Part shown: piece after piece, positions 26,903 through 35,119 of the stretch
Layout: the number at the start of each line of letters is the position of its first letter
How positions within the stretch are numbered: position 1 is the first letter of the stretch
Assembly: GCF_024347435.1 (NCBI RefSeq)
Contig: NZ_AP025480.1
Location: 1,922,001-1,986,000, forward strand
Source of the DNA: Vibrio cyclitrophicus
GTDB lineage: Bacteria; Pseudomonadota; Gammaproteobacteria; Enterobacterales; Vibrionaceae
Length of the DNA: 64,000 nucleotides
Reading direction: 5' to 3'
The notes under the pieces: generated by a model
Told to the model about the DNA's origin: nothing
The model's database searches: none
Seen by the model: only the letters and a program-made list of their open reading frames with translations
Made by a program: the position numbers and the translations under genes

Positions 26903-27322
26903 TTAAAGTGACGACATGAACTGACTTTTTGCCGATGAACATAACTTGCCACCTTGAGTAATCTGACTCTCTAAAAAGTAAATATTGCGTTTACTTTTTA
27001 CCCATTGAGCGCGGATCTCTAACTCTTGGCCAATCAAAATTGGATGATGGAAACGAGACGTCAAGCTGACCGTCATAGCGGTGATATTATTTTGGAACAA
27101 GCAGTGCAACATGGTGGCATCGTGTAACGCGGTAACAATGCCGCCCTGCATAATGCCATCATAGCCCTCAGCTTTATCTGTTGGTACAATCTTGGCTAAG
27201 GCTTCATGCTTAGCTAAGTTCTCGTTATTGCTAGCAACTTCAAAGCAAATCGGGCTATCTGAAAAGAAGCCTTGGCTGCATACTTGGCAGCGGCGATGGT
27301 TGTGAGGAATGAAAACTTTCAT
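26903..27322 (-). CDS. PaaI-family hotdog thioesterase
   Basis: 139 aa. The hotdog core is visible in GYDGIMQGGIVTALHDATMLHCLF (long helix with catalytic-type acidic residue) and the beta strands around AMTVSLTSRFHHPILIGQELEIRA. The N-terminus has CQVC, an unusual paired cysteine that could bind metal. Such enzymes hydrolyse acyl-CoA thioesters. The start overlaps the upstream region of the divergent DUF134 gene. Substrate unknown. Confidence 0.8.
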   Translation of the reverse strand: MKVFIPHNHRRCQVCSQGFFSDSPICFEVASNNENLAKHEALAKIVPTDKAEGYDGIMQGGIVTALHDATMLHCLFQNNITAMTVSLTSRFHHPILIGQELEIRAQWVKSKRNIYFLESQITQGGKLCSSAKSQFMSSL

Positions 27323-27365
27323 ACTTATCCTTATTCCTTTTACCCTTAGATTTCTAGAGATTGAT

Positions 27366-27644
27366 ATGGCTCGACCAAAAAAACATCGACAGTTATGTAC
27401 TCGTGCGGCTTACTCTTGTTTTAAGCCTAATGGCGTCCCTATGGACGAGCTTCATCAAGAAGAGCTGCTATTAGAAGAGTTGGAAGCGCTACGCTTGGCT
27501 GATCAAGAAGGCCTAAGCCAGCTTGAAGCCGCCGAGCAGATGCAGGTGTCTCGCCAAACGTTCGGTAACATCATTAAACGTGCACGAGCCAAGGTTGCTA
27601 AATGCATCGTCAACGGCCACGCGTTAGTCATTCAAAACTCTTAA
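27366..27644 (+). CDS. DUF134 helix-turn-helix regulator
   Basis: 92 aa. MARPKKHRQLC begins the family; EELEALRLADQEGLSQLEAAEQMQVSRQTFGNIIKRARAKVA is a sigma-70 region-4-like HTH. The open frame extends 19 codons upstream, but those are not family-like and overlap the thioesterase gene, so the inner ATG is used. DUF134 genes often neighbour NifX/NifB-type genes, as here: a NifX-like gene lies about 340 bp away and carries a perfect palindrome in its promoter, a possible binding site. Confidence 0.85.
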   Translation: MARPKKHRQLCTRAAYSCFKPNGVPMDELHQEELLLEELEALRLADQEGLSQLEAAEQMQVSRQTFGNIIKRARAKVAKCIVNGHALVIQNS

Positions 27645-27728
27645 CTGACACCCTAGCCTTAACTCTAGATCCCACTCTCACTGCTGGATACCGAACTCGT
27701 CACTGAGCGATCCAACTATCTGATTTAG

Positions 27729-27754
27729 CTGTTTATCTGTTTATCTGTTTATCT
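27729..27754. repeat. 8-bp tandem repeat
   Basis: CTGTTTAT occurs three times in a row plus a partial copy, between the DUF134 gene and the convergent NqrM-like gene. No function evident. Confidence 0.8.
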
Positions 27755-27789
27755 ATTGACTTAGCTATATGGCGGCTTGTTTGAGCTCT

Positions 27790-27987
27790 CTAGCTTGAGG
27801 GTTCTGAGATCTGATACAGCTTACGGCTATGTTCCTCACACACCTCTTTGCAATTGCATTCACGCTCAATATCGATCTGCGCTAGCCCCCCGCAGCTGCC
27901 TTTGATTGGCTGGCGTGAAAAAATCACACCGATCGCCATCAACGCCACGATTCCGACAAAGCCTAATAATGTTAGTAGGAATGTCAT
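27790..27987 (-). CDS. NqrM-like small membrane protein
   Basis: 65 aa. One N-terminal transmembrane helix, then IKGSCGGL and the cysteine cluster ECNCKEVC, the pattern of NqrM (DUF539), which helps put the iron centre into Na+-translocating NADH:quinone reductase. Here it is not beside nqr genes but overlaps the NifX-like gene by ATGA, so the two are coupled. It is probably a paralogue serving another iron-site process, or NqrM relocated; the second copy would need checking. Confidence 0.75.
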   Translation of the reverse strand: MTFLLTLLGFVGIVALMAIGVIFSRQPIKGSCGGLAQIDIERECNCKEVCEEHSRKLYQISEPSS

Positions 27988-28415
27988 TTACGGAACCCTC
28001 GAATAGCCCCCAATTTGTGGGGTCGTGACATGAAAATTGCGCCGTCTCTCCTACGCTCTTTCTTACCACACCCATGATTGCGAGGCTCTCGACCGTAATC
28101 TAGATCGGTCACTTCTTGTAGGTGATCAAAATCTAATGCTTCGATTTCAACCTTTCCTGTCGAGGCTAACACTTTAATATCGTTCTTAAACAAGTGCGCC
28201 AGCATCCTTTTCCCTATGTGACGGACAACAACTGCTTGCACGCCGTAAGAGTGGATCACTGAAATCCATTGCTTCTTTTTATTACAAGATGAGTCGGATT
28301 CAACCAAAGAAACAACCTGCTTTATTTGTCGTTGGTCATCCACAATCGCTATCTGTGGTGAACGAGCAAAATGATTGCCGACATGGAGATTAAGACAAGG
28401 TACTGCGTATAACAT
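27984..28415 (-). CDS. NifX/NifB-type FeMo-cofactor-binding-domain protein
   Basis: 143 aa of the dinitrogenase iron-molybdenum cofactor family. SYGVQAVVVRHIGKRMLAHLFKNDIKVLAS is the core. Outside nitrogen fixers these proteins carry iron-sulfur or metal clusters of uncertain destination. The C-terminal tail is basic and His/Cys containing (NHGCGKKERRRDG). It is co-transcribed with the NqrM-like gene and its promoter contains a perfect 20-bp palindrome. No nif genes are near. Confidence 0.8.
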   Translation of the reverse strand: MLYAVPCLNLHVGNHFARSPQIAIVDDQRQIKQVVSLVESDSSCNKKKQWISVIHSYGVQAVVVRHIGKRMLAHLFKNDIKVLASTGKVEIEALDFDHLQEVTDLDYGREPRNHGCGKKERRRDGAIFMSRPHKLGAIRGFRK

Positions 28416-28460
28416 GGTAACTCCCTGTTATTGGTGATCAGGCATTCAGTATATTCCTCA

Positions 28461-28480
28461 TTATTGGCATATGCCAATAA
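28461..28480. promoter_or_regulatory. Perfect 20-bp palindrome before the NifX-like gene
   Basis: TTATTGGCATATGCCAATAA equals its own reverse complement over all 20 bases. It lies 46 bp before the NifX-like start, where a repressor would sit. The adjacent DUF134 HTH protein is an obvious candidate binder, but this is inference. Confidence 0.65.
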
Positions 28481-28744
28481 CCATGGTATGAAAAATTAGA
28501 TTTACAGAATAGAGAAATAGCACTTTCAGCAAAAACTATAGAGTAGACGGAGCTACAAGCTAGCTTGGAAAAGAAAAGTTTATTGAGACGAAAAGATTCA
28601 TAGAAACAGAAAGGTTTATGAGAAAGACGTTACCCGCCAACGCTCTAAGGTCTATGGCTCTACCTTTGAGATAAACCATTGTTGTCACAGGTGTTGTTTT
28701 TAATGTGCTTCTTATCCTCTTTCAAAGTGAATAAATGCTTAAAT

Positions 28745-28759
28745 TGTTATATTATAACA
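28745..28759. promoter_or_regulatory. Zur operator before zevA
   Basis: TGTTATATTATAACA matches the gammaproteobacterial Zur consensus TGTTATANTATAACA exactly and is a perfect palindrome about its central base. It lies 25 bp before the zevA start and must overlap the promoter's -10 region or the start of transcription. Confidence 0.85.
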
Positions 28760-28784
28760 TCACAACAAATAACCGTCTGTCTTC

Positions 28785-29507
28785 ATGAAACTGTTCTCTA
28801 CTCTAATCAATGTATTCGATCGCCTCTCTTTGGGCTGTGTAAGCCGCTTTTCGATGTGTTTTCATTTTCTAAAATGCTTACCTCTTGGCATTGCATTGCT
28901 ATCTTTTGCTCCAAACCTATATGCCCACCCTCACTCCTGGGTTGAAATGAAGACCCACATCGAAGGTGAGAATGGCCTAATAACTGGCCTGTCGATGGAA
29001 TGGTCGTTTGATGCTATGACGTCGATGTATATGTTAGATGGTGAAGACGTATCTCCAGACAAAGAAGAAGAGACGTTCAAAAACCTGGCAGCATCCGTTA
29101 TCGAAAACATGATGTACGAGCACTACTTCACCTACTTCTATGACAATGAAGAGCCAATCAAATATCAAGTAGCAGAGCATGCCAAATTTGAACGTGACAA
29201 AGCCAAAATGGTGCTCACTTTTGACCTACCGCTTGCCAAACCAAAACCGGTGACAAGAGACACACTTCGTGTATTGATCTTTGACCCTAGCTACTTTGTC
29301 GATATGTCGTGGTTATCTAAGGGGGATGTGACCTTATCGCCAGAACTCGCGAGACAATGTCAGTTAGAACTCGTTGAGCCTAACCCGACTCCAGAACAAA
29401 TGAGCTATGCGATGTCTTTGCCAACCGATGCGGATCCAGATAACACGCTCGGCCAACTGTTTACTCAATCGGTCAAGCTTCATTGTGCTGCGCTTCCCAC
29501 TTCCTAA
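28785..29507 (+). CDS. zevA: ZevA-type DUF1007 periplasmic protein
   Basis: 240 aa. After an N-terminal extension there is a signal-peptide-like segment ending LYAHPHSW, and the mature part begins HPHSWVEMK, typical of DUF1007. In Haemophilus influenzae ZevA binds zinc and works with permease ZevB in zinc acquisition. ZevB follows 98 bp downstream. The exact Zur palindrome directly upstream supports zinc-responsive control here. The first ATG gives an unusually long signal region; an inner ATG at 28854 would give a normal one, but neither has a good ribosome site. Confidence 0.85.
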   Translation: MKLFSTLINVFDRLSLGCVSRFSMCFHFLKCLPLGIALLSFAPNLYAHPHSWVEMKTHIEGENGLITGLSMEWSFDAMTSMYMLDGEDVSPDKEEETFKNLAASVIENMMYEHYFTYFYDNEEPIKYQVAEHAKFERDKAKMVLTFDLPLAKPKPVTRDTLRVLIFDPSYFVDMSWLSKGDVTLSPELARQCQLELVEPNPTPEQMSYAMSLPTDADPDNTLGQLFTQSVKLHCAALPTS

Positions 29508-29605
29508 CCGCAGCGACTCGTTTGAGCTATTAAACGTCTTAACTCAAACGAGTTAAACCTGCCAAATTAACGAAAATAGTAATCTCTAATTCAGGTTCTT
29601 GTTAT

Positions 29606-30721
29606 ATGAAGAAAAATCAATTCAAAGCCAACCATGCCCTCATTGGTATCGGTGCATTATTATTTGTTGCTGTTGGCGCGTATCAACTATGGTCGATGTG
29701 GCCATCACTCGTTATCACCAGTATCCAATGGCAAAGAGAGGTCAATTCAGAACTTGCAGACCTACTCTACCAAGCCAAGTCAAACCCTTGGGGAGCAGGC
29801 TGTTACCTGATTGGATTCAGCTTTATCTATGGAATGCTGCACTCTTTGGGGCCTGGCCATGGCAAAGTCATCGTTTCAACATACTTAGCCACTCACCCAA
29901 CCAAAGCAAAAGCCAGCTTGATTCTTACGGTGGTATCCGCTTTGTTACAAGCACTGGTCGCTGTCTTATTAGTCAGCGTTTTGTTGTGGGGCTTTAATGC
30001 TTCAATGCGAGTAGTGAACGACAAAGCCAACCTATTTGTTTCATTGAGCTTTGCCTTAGTGGCCGTGGTGGGTACATTGATCTGCTGGAAAGCTCTGAAA
30101 AACATCTACTCAACGGTGCGCAAACCAAAGTTGAAAGTGAAGACCATCACCGCATTCGCAACAGATATGCCTTCTCCTATAGCCGCTCGTTCACCGATCT
30201 CGACCCAATCACCAATGGCGCGTCGCTCATCAGTATCTGATGGTTCCGCGATGTTGAACCCCATTCGTACAATACAATCAGCAGAACACTCGCACGCAGA
30301 TCACTCTCATGCCGACTGCGGATGCGGCCACCAGCACGTCGCCGATGCAGACGCGATAAATAAAGCTTCAACGCTCCGTGAATATGCAGGAATCATTGTC
30401 ACCATAGGGGTAAGGCCGTGTACTGGAGCTATTATGGTTCTGCTTTTCGCTAACATGGTCGGCTTGTATTGGATGGGTGTTCTTAGTGCGTTGGCAATGG
30501 CGGTTGGTACGGCATTAACAACCTCACTAATTGCAATGATGACGCTAACAGGCAAACATTTGGTGAAACGCTACTTAGCCGCAGGTAACAAGAATAGCAG
30601 TGCCTCATTAAAAGTCGCTGGTCATTATTTGCAGCTATTTGGCGGTCTATTACTTATTGTGATTGGACTACTATTAATGAACGGACAAGACAGCGGCATG
30701 TCGCCAGTCTTCACCATGTAA
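29606..30721 (+). CDS. zevB: ZevB-type NicO-family metal permease
   Basis: 371 aa membrane protein of the NicO/RcnA-like family. HSLGPGHGKVIVSTYLATHP in the second helix is the conserved metal motif, and VGVRPCTGAI-like ITIGVRPCTGAIMVL the later one. A His-rich cytoplasmic or periplasmic loop (EHSHADHSHADCGCGHQH) lies between. With ZevA it forms a zinc uptake pair in Haemophilus. NicO relatives can instead export nickel or cobalt, but the Zur operator on the transcript favours zinc import. Confidence 0.85.
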   Translation: MKKNQFKANHALIGIGALLFVAVGAYQLWSMWPSLVITSIQWQREVNSELADLLYQAKSNPWGAGCYLIGFSFIYGMLHSLGPGHGKVIVSTYLATHPTKAKASLILTVVSALLQALVAVLLVSVLLWGFNASMRVVNDKANLFVSLSFALVAVVGTLICWKALKNIYSTVRKPKLKVKTITAFATDMPSPIAARSPISTQSPMARRSSVSDGSAMLNPIRTIQSAEHSHADHSHADCGCGHQHVADADAINKASTLREYAGIIVTIGVRPCTGAIMVLLFANMVGLYWMGVLSALAMAVGTALTTSLIAMMTLTGKHLVKRYLAAGNKNSSASLKVAGHYLQLFGGLLLIVIGLLLMNGQDSGMSPVFTM

Positions 30722-30773
30722 TTAGTGGAAGCGTTTAATTAATATCCAGTGAATTCTACAATCCTCATACGAC

Positions 30774-30803
30774 AAGGCCTCGCAAACGTGAGGCCTTATT
30801 TTT
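30774..30803 (+). terminator. Terminator of the AGGCCTCGCA family
   Basis: AAGGCCTC pairs with GAGGCCTT, followed by ATTTTTATCTATC. One of four near-identical terminators in the window, each followed by TCTATC. It closes zevAB. The open frame at 30749-30994 runs through it and is not a gene. Confidence 0.9.
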
Positions 30804-31004
30804 ATCTATCACTAACGGTTAAAGAAATCTTTTCTCTTAACGATAAAGCTCGTCGAGTTTTAGTCACTGTGATTAAGTGTAATCAGACAATCGCTTGCGA
30901 AAGCAGATCCAATATTTTGGAGTTATATACCCCACCTAGTAATAACATCAATTTAACTTCTCCTTTAACAAACCTATTGACCCAATCGCATTAATAGATA
31001 ATAT

Positions 31005-31028
31005 AGACGTCTAGGCACCCATATGTCT
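31005..31028. promoter_or_regulatory. MetJ boxes before metQ
   Basis: AGACGTCT is a perfect met box; counted in 8-bp steps the next two units match the consensus at 4 and 6 of 8 positions (the last is ATATGTCT). MetJ binds tandem 8-bp boxes. The array lies 25-48 bp before the metQ start. Confidence 0.7.
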
Positions 31029-31052
31029 TTTAGTTAATTAAATGGAGTTATC

Positions 31053-31856
31053 ATGAAAAGCTACAAAAAAATCATCGCATCCCTGTTGGCATTGGCATTC
31101 ACATTAGGTGTGACAGGATGTGGAAAAAAAGACGAGGCAGTCATCAAGATTGGTGCAACAGTAGGTCCACACGCACAAGTTGTACAGGCCGTCGCTATTG
31201 AAGCAGCGAAACAAGGGATTAACATCGAATTAGTTGAATTCTCAGACTACATCACCCCTAACGCAGCATTGGATGACGGAAGTATCCAACTTAATAGCTA
31301 CCAACATCAGCCATTTCTCGACAACTTTAACGACAATCATGATAGTAAGTTGGTTTCTATCGGACGTTCAATTTTGATGCGTATGGGCGTTTACTCTAAC
31401 AAGTACACTTCACTTGACTCTATTCCTGACAACGCAAGAATTGCGATTCCAAACGATCCAACCAATGGCGGACGCGGACTATTACTATTAGAAGATGCAG
31501 GGCTTATTTCACTGAGAGAAAACGTTGGATTCAATGCATCTCTAACCGATATTGTCTCCAATCCAAAGAATATTCGATTTGTCGAAGTTGATGCCGCACA
31601 GTTGCCCCGCTCTCTTGACGATGTAGATGCTGCAGCTATTACTATGAACTACGTGATGTCTGCAGGGTTAGATCCTAAGAAACAAGGTATCTACTTAGAG
31701 AAGAAAGACGCACCTTTAGCTGTGATGGTTGTTGCGGCGCGAGAAGAAGACAAAAATAATGAAGTCTATAAAAAGATCATTTCGATTTATCACTCTCAAG
31801 AGATCAATGACTTTTTGAACAGCACCTTCAAAGGCACCATAGAAGCGGCAAATTAA
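31053..31856 (+). CDS. MetQ/NlpA-family substrate-binding lipoprotein
   Basis: 267 aa. The lipobox is VTGC with the acylated cysteine near residue 23. The mature protein has the NlpA family pattern: VKIGATVGPHAQV-like IKIGATVGPHAQ, LNSYQHQPFLDNF, IPNDPTNGGRGLLLLEDAGLI and a C-terminal IISIYHSQEINDFL. Members feed methionine or related amino acids to MetNI. No metN or metI gene is adjacent, so it is an orphan receptor. GGAG precedes the ATG and met boxes lie upstream, supporting methionine control. Confidence 0.9.
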   Translation: MKSYKKIIASLLALAFTLGVTGCGKKDEAVIKIGATVGPHAQVVQAVAIEAAKQGINIELVEFSDYITPNAALDDGSIQLNSYQHQPFLDNFNDNHDSKLVSIGRSILMRMGVYSNKYTSLDSIPDNARIAIPNDPTNGGRGLLLLEDAGLISLRENVGFNASLTDIVSNPKNIRFVEVDAAQLPRSLDDVDAAAITMNYVMSAGLDPKKQGIYLEKKDAPLAVMVVAAREEDKNNEVYKKIISIYHSQEINDFLNSTFKGTIEAAN

Positions 31857-32195
31857 GCTAAAAGAATAACCTTAGATTTGGCGTTGTATGTGAAGCAATT
31901 AAGCAACGTCCTGATCTTAAGTTTATCGGCTGTTATTACGAAACTAAGCTATTGAATACTTTAATTCGTAATCCTAAACTCGTTATGGCTTGCTAACCTA
32001 GTTCGTTCCCAATAATTTGTTAGAGATCGGTTTATTGCAAGATCCGAAATAAAAAGGCCTCGCACATGCGAGGCCTTAGTTTTATCTATCAAACGATAAT
32101 ACACCCTACTTCACTGGCTTAACCACTTGCATCAGTGTTGTATTGAACGGCTCTGATTAAAGAGACACTGCTAGTTAACTAAAAACGGCTACAAG
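31857..32195. other. Intergenic region with two coding relics
   Basis: Just after metQ the plus strand reads FGVVCEAIKQRPDLK and IGCYYETKLLNTL up to a stop at about 31996: a fragment of a lost gene I cannot name. After the terminator the minus strand at 32106-32157 reads TTLMQVVKPVK and stop, a 17-codon tail closely similar to the tail of the broken hydrolase at 38118-38350. Confidence 0.5.
32051..32083. terminator. Terminator of the AGGCCTCGCA family
   Basis: AAAAAGGCCTCGCA-CA-TGCGAGGCCTT with TTTTATCTATC following. A- and T-runs on both sides allow bidirectional action, serving the convergent metQ and 32196-32537 genes. Confidence 0.9.
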
Positions 32196-32537
32196 CTAGA
32201 AACTGCTATAAGAATGGGGAAGGCGTTTTTCTTCATTCCAACCGGACAACTCAATATTGATCAATAATTTGCGCTTCTCATTACACAGTGAAGCGATATT
32301 GATAATAGGTAGCTGGCTGCGAAACTGCGCGGTAAGTATGACCTTTTTACCGTCACTAAGGCCGCTTCGACATTGCGACACAATCGCTTCGGTGTCTAAT
32401 TGATGTGCGTTCTCGATAATTTGGGTATCAGCGTTCTCTTGATAGCCATCGATCAGCCAAGATACGGCTGGTACTTCTAAGCTTGTGAGAACGATGACAT
32501 CTTTTGTTGCCATAAGCTCATGGAGTTCAGTTTGCAT
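32196..32537 (-). CDS. Conserved hypothetical protein
   Basis: 113 aa, soluble, no signal peptide. It alternates short beta-like (DVIVLTSLEVPAVSWLI, KKVILTAQFRSQLPIINI) and helical parts. No family recognised. It follows the patatin gene in the same direction with a 55-bp gap, suggesting one transcript. Confidence 0.6.
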   Translation of the reverse strand: MQTELHELMATKDVIVLTSLEVPAVSWLIDGYQENADTQIIENAHQLDTEAIVSQCRSGLSDGKKVILTAQFRSQLPIINIASLCNEKRKLLINIELSGWNEEKRLPHSYSSF

Positions 32538-32592
32538 AAATCCCCCTCTTAGTTAGCCTGTTGCCTAACCATAAAAATTAACGACCAGCCCA

Positions 32593-33465
32593 TTAAAGTC
32601 GGTTACCCAGATTAGCCTGTGCCAAATGGTAGCCTCTATCTATCATCTCTTGTGAGCGATCAAACTCTAAGGTGCCACAGGCATTACGTGGGATCTCAAG
32701 CGTAATATCTGCGGGATAAGCGGCCAATTTTTGACGAGCAATGGTCGATTGCATCGCATCAAACGCTTGGTTGGCAATGTCGTAGGCAGCAAAATTGAAG
32801 CTCATTTTACTTTTTACACTGCTACCTAGATTATCGATAAAAAGAGTAACCTTCTCATGTAGGTTACTCTGTTTTGTTGGTAGAGAAACCGGTATCACTT
32901 CCTGTTGAAGCATCTCAGGTTCACCACCTAAGTTCACAGCCAGAGTAAAGTCTGTCTTATCACTAAAGGTAGGCGCAATCGGTACGGGATTGAGCACTCC
33001 TCCATCGATCAGCACTTCACCATTGATGACGTGAGGCGTGAAGAACAATGGCAAAGAGATAGAAGCACGAATAGCATCAAACAAAGAACCCGATTGCAAC
33101 CAAACCTCTTTTTCATCAGCGACGTTGGCAGCAACTGCGGTATAAGGGATAGGCAGATCTTCAATTGAAATCTCGCCGATCAGCCTACGCAGTGTGTCGA
33201 TGATCTTGTCCCCTTTGAAGATACCACTTGATTGCCATGAAAAATCTAACATCATAGCCATATCCGATTGGTCGATACTGGTGACCCACTCTTCAAATTC
33301 ATCCAACTTACCCGCCGCGTAGACACCACCGATAAGTGCACCAATTGAACAGCCAGAGATGGATTTTATCTGAAAGCCGTGCTCAATTAGCCAGCGGATG
33401 ATGCCAACGTGAACCAAGCCTCTTGCGCCACCACTGCCAAGTACCAATGAGATCGTTTTTGCCAT
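32593..33465 (-). CDS. Patatin-like phospholipase (RssA-like)
   Basis: 290 aa. SLVLGSGGARGLVHVGII is the oxyanion glycine loop, GCSIGALIG contains the catalytic serine (GxSxG), and LIDGGVLNPVP contains the catalytic aspartate (DGG). It is close to E. coli RssA in length and motifs. Such cytosolic lipid acyl hydrolases act on membrane phospholipids; in vivo roles are poorly known. Neighbours on both sides are uncharacterised small genes on the same strand. Confidence 0.9.
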   Translation of the reverse strand: MAKTISLVLGSGGARGLVHVGIIRWLIEHGFQIKSISGCSIGALIGGVYAAGKLDEFEEWVTSIDQSDMAMMLDFSWQSSGIFKGDKIIDTLRRLIGEISIEDLPIPYTAVAANVADEKEVWLQSGSLFDAIRASISLPLFFTPHVINGEVLIDGGVLNPVPIAPTFSDKTDFTLAVNLGGEPEMLQQEVIPVSLPTKQSNLHEKVTLFIDNLGSSVKSKMSFNFAAYDIANQAFDAMQSTIARQKLAAYPADITLEIPRNACGTLEFDRSQEMIDRGYHLAQANLGNRL

Positions 33466-33548
33466 CGTACTAATCCTTTAATATTTTTATTCAAGACTGG
33501 TTCACTCGTTGATTTTCCGATTCGCTAGCCTCGAATGAGTGAATCTTT

Positions 33549-33887
33549 TCAGTCCATGCGAGTGATAAAGGTTTGCTCGTCATCGACAAAAGCCACATAG
33601 TCGCCGTGATAGATAAACACCCGACCACGCCCTTCAACGATACAGGCAAGCTGTGGGTTCAAATCTTCTTCAAGATCTTTACTTTGATACGTGCCGGTAT
33701 CGGTGATTACACCGCGGAGTGTCGGCAAAAATCCATAGCTGCGCTTGGCTTGATCAATCAGGCTCAATTCACTGGCGGTAGAGAAGTAAGCCGGGATTGG
33801 GCCAGCATCTTCGATAAACATCGTTTTCAGTTCTTCAAAAGCTGTAATCACCAGCCAGTCGATGCCATTAACGTGATGGATAAACAT
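33549..33887 (-). CDS. Conserved hypothetical protein
   Basis: 112 aa, acidic, soluble. Segments such as VNGIDWLVITAFEELKTMF and LACIVEGRGRVFIYHGDYVAFVDDEQTF read as real protein. No family recognised. It lies 83 bp upstream of the patatin gene on the same strand and probably shares its transcript. Confidence 0.6.
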   Translation of the reverse strand: MFIHHVNGIDWLVITAFEELKTMFIEDAGPIPAYFSTASELSLIDQAKRSYGFLPTLRGVITDTGTYQSKDLEEDLNPQLACIVEGRGRVFIYHGDYVAFVDDEQTFITRMD

Positions 33888-34195
33888 TGTTTATAAATAC
33901 CTAGATTCTCGATAATTCTAATGCGGGGATTCTATCACTATCAGGCGCAGAACGTGGTAGAGATTTGGTTGCTAACGACAAGGCCTTTCCCTGTTTGTCG
34001 CCCAATATATTCAGAATAAAACTGGAACAGATATCCATTATCAAATTACCCCAAGAACACAAGAAATCTTGAGTCGATGAATTTTATAAGGGCCTTTAGA
34101 GCCGAACGTTTTCTTGTTAAACCTTCGTTTATTGCTCCTTAAAGTAATGGCCTATAAATTAGTTTAAAGCGGAAACATTACTTCCAGAAGGATTT
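33888..34195. other. Intergenic region with half of a long direct repeat
   Basis: The segment at about 34103-34165, ending TAATGGCCTATAAA, recurs in diverged form at 36222-36283 beyond the sigma/thioredoxin/permease operon, so the operon is bracketed by repeats. No gene is present. Confidence 0.5.
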
Positions 34196-34261
34196 AAGGT
34201 TCAGCTTGAAAGGACTTAACGCTCTACTTGAAAAGACTTAAGGCTCTGCTTGAAATGACCT
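34196..34261. repeat. Three tandem 22-bp units over the sigma-gene stop codon
   Basis: Units at 34196-34217, 34218-34239 and 34240-34261 share the form AAGGCTCTGCTTGAAAAGACTT with a few changes each. The first unit in the gene direction encodes the last residues of the ECF sigma factor (SFQAEP) and its stop; the two others lie beyond in different frames. Confidence 0.9.
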
Positions 34262-34765
34262 AAAGCAACAAACGCCCGATTGGTCTTGAGTCACTTTACA
34301 CTCACTCACCAAAATGGTTTTGAGTTCTATACGGGCTCGACGTAAACGTGCCTTAACGGCTGGTAGGCTGAGCTGGTGTTTCTCTGCGTAGTCTTTTTGT
34401 GTCATACCATTGAGGTCACATTGTTCTATCACATCACGATCTTGCTCGGTGAGTTTGACCAATACCTGGGGAAGGCAGCGTTGAAGCTGAACCATCGCAG
34501 GGGAAATATCCGTGGGCATCACAAATTCTTCGATGTCTACCGAATATATTTTCCGTCTCAGCTGATCAACAAGGTGGTTTCTGGTCATCTTAAACAGCCA
34601 TGATTTACCGTTCTGCAATGTACAGAAACGCTCGCTATTTCCCATGGCCTTCAGAAACACTTCTTGCATGATGTCTTCCGCTTCGTGCGGATTTTGGGTC
34701 TGTTTTAGTAGCCAACCATAAAGGCTAGGTTCCGCATGATTCCACGCATTCATCAAACATTTCAT
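34238..34765 (-). CDS. SigZ-like ECF sigma factor
   Basis: 175 aa. Region 2 is at EAEDIMQEVFLKAMGN through SWLFKMTRNHLVDQLRR; region 4 is at VKLTEQDRDVIEQCDLNGMTQKDYAEKHQLSLPAVKARLRRAR. The C-terminal cysteine-bearing tail (CKVTQDQSGVCCF) is typical of the SigZ group and could sense thiol oxidation or metals. It is the last gene after a permease and a thioredoxin-like gene on the same strand. No anti-sigma gene is beside it. A 9-bp stem (GTCGCGCAT/ATGCGCGAC, 34785-34822) lies in the 72-bp gap ahead of it. Confidence 0.88.
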   Translation of the reverse strand: MKCLMNAWNHAEPSLYGWLLKQTQNPHEAEDIMQEVFLKAMGNSERFCTLQNGKSWLFKMTRNHLVDQLRRKIYSVDIEEFVMPTDISPAMVQLQRCLPQVLVKLTEQDRDVIEQCDLNGMTQKDYAEKHQLSLPAVKARLRRARIELKTILVSECKVTQDQSGVCCFRSFQAEP

Positions 34766-34837
34766 TCTTGAACCTCGATAATCCGTCGCGCATGCTCATT
34801 CAAAAAACTCTGTATGCGCGACGCTCTTTCCTTACTT

Positions 34838-35086
34838 TTACGCTACAACATTTTCCTTGAGTAAATCGCGAACCAGATCAACAGATGGCACCGACCCCGT
34901 GTGTTTTAACTCACCATTAATCGCGATACCCGGTGTGCTCATAATGCCAGCTTTCATAATGGCTTCCAAACTGGTGACTTTTTCAATATTGATTTGCTGC
35001 CCTAACTCTTGTGCGACCTCGGCAAACCGTTCTGCGGTAACGACGCAGTTCTTACAACCTGAACCATAAACTTGAATGCTTTTCAT
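34838..35086 (-). CDS. Glutaredoxin-like thioredoxin-fold protein (redox-active disulfide type)
   Basis: 82 aa of the TM0996/MTH895 group. VYGSGCKNCVVTAERF carries the CxxC active site and MSTPGIAINGEL the cis-proline loop. These small proteins commonly accompany DUF318 permeases, as here (33 bp downstream of one), and may reduce or load a substrate for it. Fully intact. Confidence 0.9.
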   Translation of the reverse strand: MKSIQVYGSGCKNCVVTAERFAEVAQELGQQINIEKVTSLEAIMKAGIMSTPGIAINGELKHTGSVPSVDLVRDLLKENVVA

Positions 35087-35119
35087 ATCAGACTCCTGTG
35101 AGCATTTGCTCTGCTGTGA

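Noticed and set aside
29599..29997. 132-codon frame overlapping zevB
   Set aside because: Shadow of zevB in another frame with Trp/Cys-rich nonsense composition.
30749..30994. 81-codon open frame after zevB
   Set aside because: It begins near and runs through a strong terminator, has no ribosome site and no protein-like pattern.
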